Below are positions 60,436 to 64,000 of a DNA stretch of 64,000 bases, piece by piece. Source of the stretch: an uncultured Coriobacteriaceae bacterium (GTDB lineage: Bacteria; Actinomycetota; Coriobacteriia; Coriobacteriales; Atopobiaceae); the NCBI GenBank assembly GCA_948439405.1, contig CAOJNB010000001.1, positions 118,656 to 182,655 on the forward strand, given 5' to 3'. The translations under genes were made by a program, and so were the position numbers. How positions within the stretch are numbered: the first letter of the stretch is position 1; each line of letters starts with the position of its first letter. The notes below the pieces were generated by a model. That model did no database searches, was not told the origin of the DNA, and saw nothing but the letters and a program-made list of their open reading frames with translations.

Positions 60436-61367
60436 TTGGTCGCCTCCCTGAGCGCGCGCTCGGCGCCTTCGAGCAGGTCGTCCACGATCGCGGCGGCCGG
60501 CTCGCGCCTGGTCACCATGCCGGCGACCTGGCCGCACAGGAACGACCCCTCGTCGTAGTTGCCGTCCTTTGCGGCCTTGCGCAGCGCGCCGGTGCCCAGG
60601 GCGACGAGCTCCTCGGCGGCGGCGCCCTCGCGCTCGGCCTTGGCGTAGCGGTTGGCGAACGGGCTCTTCAGGCAGCGCACCGGGCTGCCGATGGAGCGGC
60701 CCGTGGCGACCGTGGAGATGTCCTTGGCCTTGAGGACCAGGTCCTTGTACTCCTCGGCGATGGTGCACTCCTCGGCCACGAGGAAGCGCGTGCCCACCTG
60801 GACCCCCACGGCACCGAGCATGAAGGCAGCGGCGACCCCGCGGCCGTCGGCGATGCCGCCGGCGGCGACGACCGGGATGCTCACGGCGTCGACGACCTGG
60901 GGGACGAGCGGCATGGTGGCCGTCTCGCCAATGTGGCCGCCGGACTCGGTGCCTTCGGCGATGACGGCGACGGCGCCGGCGCGCTCCATCATCCTGGCGA
61001 GCGCGACCGAGGCCACCACGGGCACGACCTTGGTGCCGGCGGCGGTCCAGGCCTTCATGTACTTCGCCGGGTTGCCGGCGCCGGTCACGACGATGGGGAC
61101 GCGCTCCTCGACGATGACCTCGGCCACCTCGTCGGCGGACGGGTTCTCGAGCATGAGGTTCACGGCGAAGGGCCTGTCGGTCCTCTCGCGGAGCTCGCGC
61201 ACCTGCTCGCGCACGTAGGAGCCGGGGGCGCTGCCCGCGGCGATGATGCCGAGGCCGCCGGCCTCGGAGACGGCGGAGGCGAGGCTCGCGTCGCTGATCC
61301 AGGCCATGCCGCCCTGGAAGATCGGCTTCTCGATGCCGAGGAGGTCGCAGATGGGCGTGCGGATCAT
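60423..61367 (-). CDS. fabK: Enoyl-ACP reductase II (FMN-dependent)
   Basis: This 314-residue FMN-containing enoyl-ACP reductase performs the last step of each elongation cycle. IFQGGMAWISDASLASAVSEAGGLGIIA opens the TIM barrel. AEGTESGGHIGETATMPLVPQVVDAV carries the conserved flavin-site histidine, and AAGGIADGRGVAAAFMLGAVGVQVGTRFL the phosphate-binding loop. FabK is common in Firmicutes and Coriobacteriia and replaces FabI. It is 2 bp behind acpP and overlaps fabD. Confidence 0.95.
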   Translation of the reverse strand: MIRTPICDLLGIEKPIFQGGMAWISDASLASAVSEAGGLGIIAAGSAPGSYVREQVRELRERTDRPFAVNLMLENPSADEVAEVIVEERVPIVVTGAGNPAKYMKAWTAAGTKVVPVVASVALARMMERAGAVAVIAEGTESGGHIGETATMPLVPQVVDAVSIPVVAAGGIADGRGVAAAFMLGAVGVQVGTRFLVAEECTIAEEYKDLVLKAKDISTVATGRSIGSPVRCLKSPFANRYAKAEREGAAAEELVALGTGALRKAAKDGNYDEGSFLCGQVAGMVTRREPAAAIVDDLLEGAERALREATKWVS

Positions 61368-61369
61368 GT

Positions 61370-61606
61370 CTAGTTCTCCAGCAGGCCGTCGATAATGGCG
61401 ACGAACTCGCCGATGGTGGCGGGGCTGGCGTCCGGGTCGATCTCGACGTCGAACTCGTCCTCGCAGCTCATGACGATCTCGACGACGGCGAGGCTGTCGA
61501 GGCCCACGTCGGCGAGCTTGGTGTCGTTGGTGAGCTCGGTGTCGTCGAGGCCGCCCTGCTCGCGGACGATCGCGCAGACGCGCTCGAAGGTGCTCTGGTC
61601 GGACAT
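61370..61606 (-). CDS. acpP: Acyl carrier protein
   Basis: This 78-residue acidic ACP has the phosphopantetheine attachment Ser38 in LADVGLDSLAVVEIVMSCEDEF. It carries acyl chains between all enzymes of the operon. ATG at 61606 follows GGGGAAG. It is separated from fabH by 91 bp holding two short hairpins, and from fabK by 2 bp. Confidence 0.96.
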   Translation of the reverse strand: MSDQSTFERVCAIVREQGGLDDTELTNDTKLADVGLDSLAVVEIVMSCEDEFDVEIDPDASPATIGEFVAIIDGLLEN

Positions 61607-61697
61607 GGTCTTCCCCTTTTCTGTCAGGCGCCCGCAGGCGCTTGTACGGACGTGCTCGGGCCCGGCTCGCGGGCCCCGTTCCCCGGTGGTGTCGTGC

Positions 61698-62657
<960 letters not shown>

Positions 62658-62718
62658 CGTGCCTCCCTTGCTGACGTGCCGCCGCGGCCCCCTACTCTAG
62701 CCCAGCGGGACGCGCACC

Positions 62719-62724
62719 ATGATA
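62719..62724 (-). promoter_or_regulatory. Candidate -10 of the FASII operon
   Basis: TATCAT (5 of 6) lies on the minus strand between gatB and fabH. TAGGT occurs twice just upstream of it (minus direction), as a possible protein site. No regulator gene for fatty-acid synthesis is in the window. Confidence 0.4.
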
Positions 62725-62760
62725 CCTACAGACAACGCACCTATCAGGGACAATGACCTG

Positions 62761-64000
62761 CTAGGACTCCGACTCCAGGCGCTCGGTGAGCATCTGGTTG
62801 AACAGCTTGGGGTTGCCCGTGCCGCGGCTCTCCCTCATGCACTGCCCCACCAGGAACCCGACGACCTTCCTGTTGCCCTCGCGGTACTGGCGCACCTGGT
62901 CCTCGCAGCGGGCGAGCACCGCGTCCACCACCGGCTCGAGGGCCCCCAGGTCGGTCGTCTGGCGCATGCCGCGCTCGTCGACGACGCGCTCGGGGTCCTG
63001 GTCGGTGCCGTCGACGGCCTCGAGCACCTCGCGCGCCTGCGCGCTGGTGATCGCGTCGGCGGCCAGCAGCTTGGCCAGGCTCGCGATCTGGGCGGGCGTC
63101 ACCGCGTCGAAGCCGGGCAGCATGTTCACCACGAGGTTCGCGACGGTGGGCACCACCTTCGCGTCGACCATGCCGGCCGCCTCCTCGAAGAAGGCCGCCG
63201 TGGCGGGCGTGCCGGCGATGATGGCGGCGTCGGCGGCCTTGAGGCCGAGGTCGGCCGCGTAGCGGGCGCGCTTGGCGGCGGGAAGCTCCGGGATACGGGC
63301 GCGACAGCCCTCGACGAACTCGTCGGAGAGGTCGAAGGGAGCGAGGTCCGGGTCCGGGAAGAGGCGGTAGTCGTCGGCCGTCTCCTTCACGCGCATCACG
63401 ACGGTGCGGCGCCGGCTGGGCTCCCAGTGGCGCGTCTCCTGGTAGACGATGCCGCCCTCCTCGAGGACCTCCGCCTGGCGGCAGATCTCGTAGGCGAGCG
63501 CGTCGTGCAGGCTCTTGAAGGAGTTGATGTTCTTCATCTCAGTCTTGGTGCCGAACTCGGTCGCCCCGCGGCGGCGCAGGCTGATGTTGCCGTCGCAGCG
63601 CATCGAGCCGTTCTCGAGCGAGCAGTCCGAGATCCCGAGCGCCAGGAACACCTCGCGCAGCTGCTCCATGAACAGGCGCGCCTCCTCGGGGGTGCGCAGG
63701 TCGGGCTCGGTCACGAGCTCGATCAGCGGCGTGCCGCAGCGGTTGTAGTCGATCAGCGACTCGGTGGCGGAGGTGATGCGGCCCTCCTCGCCGCCCACGT
63801 GCACCATCTTGGCGGCGTCCTCCTCCATGTGGATGCGCAGGATGCGCACGGGCGCCACGTAGGACCCGTCGACGGCCTTCTCGACGGTGCCGTCCGGGCG
63901 CTCCTTGGCGCCCTGGCCCGAGACCTCGAGGTCGAGGTGGCCGTGCATGCAGAAGGCGACCGGGCCCTGGGTGGTCTGGAAGTTCTTGGCCATGTCGGGA
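62761..64000 (-). CDS. gatB: Aspartyl/glutamyl-tRNA amidotransferase subunit B (partial, N-terminus outside window)
   Basis: GatB is part of the GatCAB complex that amidates misacylated Glu-tRNA-Gln and Asp-tRNA-Asn. The visible C-terminal 413 codons include NFQTTQGPVAFCMHGHLD, RILRIHMEEDAAKM, DYNRCGTPLIELVTEPD, GSMRCDGNISLRRRG, TKTEMKNINSFK, and the C-terminal YqeY-like tRNA-binding domain ending GFLVGQCMRESRGTGNPKLFNQML. The window cuts the N-terminal part of the kinase/amidotransferase domain. It is 103 bp upstream of fabH on the same strand; gatC and gatA would be expected beyond base 64000. Confidence 0.95.
   Translation of the reverse strand, partial: PDMAKNFQTTQGPVAFCMHGHLDLEVSGQGAKERPDGTVEKAVDGSYVAPVRILRIHMEEDAAKMVHVGGEEGRITSATESLIDYNRCGTPLIELVTEPDLRTPEEARLFMEQLREVFLALGISDCSLENGSMRCDGNISLRRRGATEFGTKTEMKNINSFKSLHDALAYEICRQAEVLEEGGIVYQETRHWEPSRRRTVVMRVKETADDYRLFPDPDLAPFDLSDEFVEGCRARIPELPAAKRARYAADLGLKAADAAIIAGTPATAAFFEEAAGMVDAKVVPTVANLVVNMLPGFDAVTPAQIASLAKLLAADAITSAQAREVLEAVDGTDQDPERVVDERGMRQTTDLGALEPVVDAVLARCEDQVRQYREGNRKVVGFLVGQCMRESRGTGNPKLFNQMLTERLESES

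Overview
The window is very GC-rich, densely packed bacterial DNA. It reads as a member of the Actinomycetota, most likely class Coriobacteriia (an Olsenella/Atopobium/Collinsella-type anaerobe). This is an inference. It rests on the extreme G/C third-position bias, short intergenic gaps, a discrete FASII operon with FabK and a fused AccD-AccA, a T-box in front of pheST, a tad pilus locus, a manganese-type pyrophosphatase, a lipoteichoic-acid-synthase-like enzyme and a type IA topoisomerase of archaeal-looking type. No plasmid, phage, insertion sequence, CRISPR array, rRNA or tRNA gene was seen. It looks like ordinary chromosome.

Layout. 1-3057 (minus): three genes of a Tad/Flp pilus locus (CpaB-like, TadZ/CpaE-like, TadA/CpaF, the last cut by the window edge). 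3264-7112 (minus): rsgA and a P2-type cation ATPase. 7460-8905 (plus): pyruvate kinase. 9051-14249 (plus): four tandem, clearly homologous MFS permeases, the first behind a perfect 12-bp inverted repeat and the second behind a structured leader. 14228-18497 (minus): a small putative zinc phospholipase-C-like protein, then pheT and pheS with a T-box leader. 18837-22393 (minus): an LTA-synthase-like sulfatase-fold enzyme and twin HAD phosphatases. 22418-28824 (minus): a tightly coupled run transcribed tmk > holB > ricT > aminotransferase > ddl > ROK glucokinase. 29057-31552 (plus): topA.

31599-33997 (minus): TPR protein, STAS protein, TatA, TatC. 34129-36794 (minus): aspartate-type aminotransferase and an amidohydrolase. 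36992-38942 (plus): a dihydroxyacetone-kinase-like fusion in the unusual order DhaL-DhaK, followed 4 nt later by an unrecognised 86-residue protein. 39035-44866: zinc-ribbon membrane protein, Mn-pyrophosphatase, DegV, PcrA/UvrD helicase and UppP. 45005-52679 (plus): UspA, a secreted coiled-coil/lysozyme-like protein, an M16C metalloprotease, a flavodoxin-ferredoxin protein, a nitroreductase and an M20 peptidase. 52676-62657 (minus): a complete fatty-acid synthesis operon, fabH > acpP > fabK > fabD > fabG > fabF > accB > fabZ > accC > accDA > degV. 62761-64000 (minus): gatB, cut by the window edge.

How the genes work together. The FASII operon holds malonyl-CoA formation (accB, accC, accDA), malonyl transfer (fabD), initiation (fabH), elongation (fabF, fabG, fabZ, fabK) and the carrier (acpP), with a putative fatty-acid-binding DegV at its end. 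Envelope functions recur elsewhere: ddl and uppP for peptidoglycan precursors, the LTA-synthase-like enzyme for anionic polymer, Tat for export, and Tad for pili.

No convincing new multi-gene system was found. The best leads are the reversed DhaL-DhaK fusion with its small neighbour, the four-permease array with its operator-like repeat, the palindrome-rich intergenic region at 50699-51018, and the archaeal-type topoisomerase.
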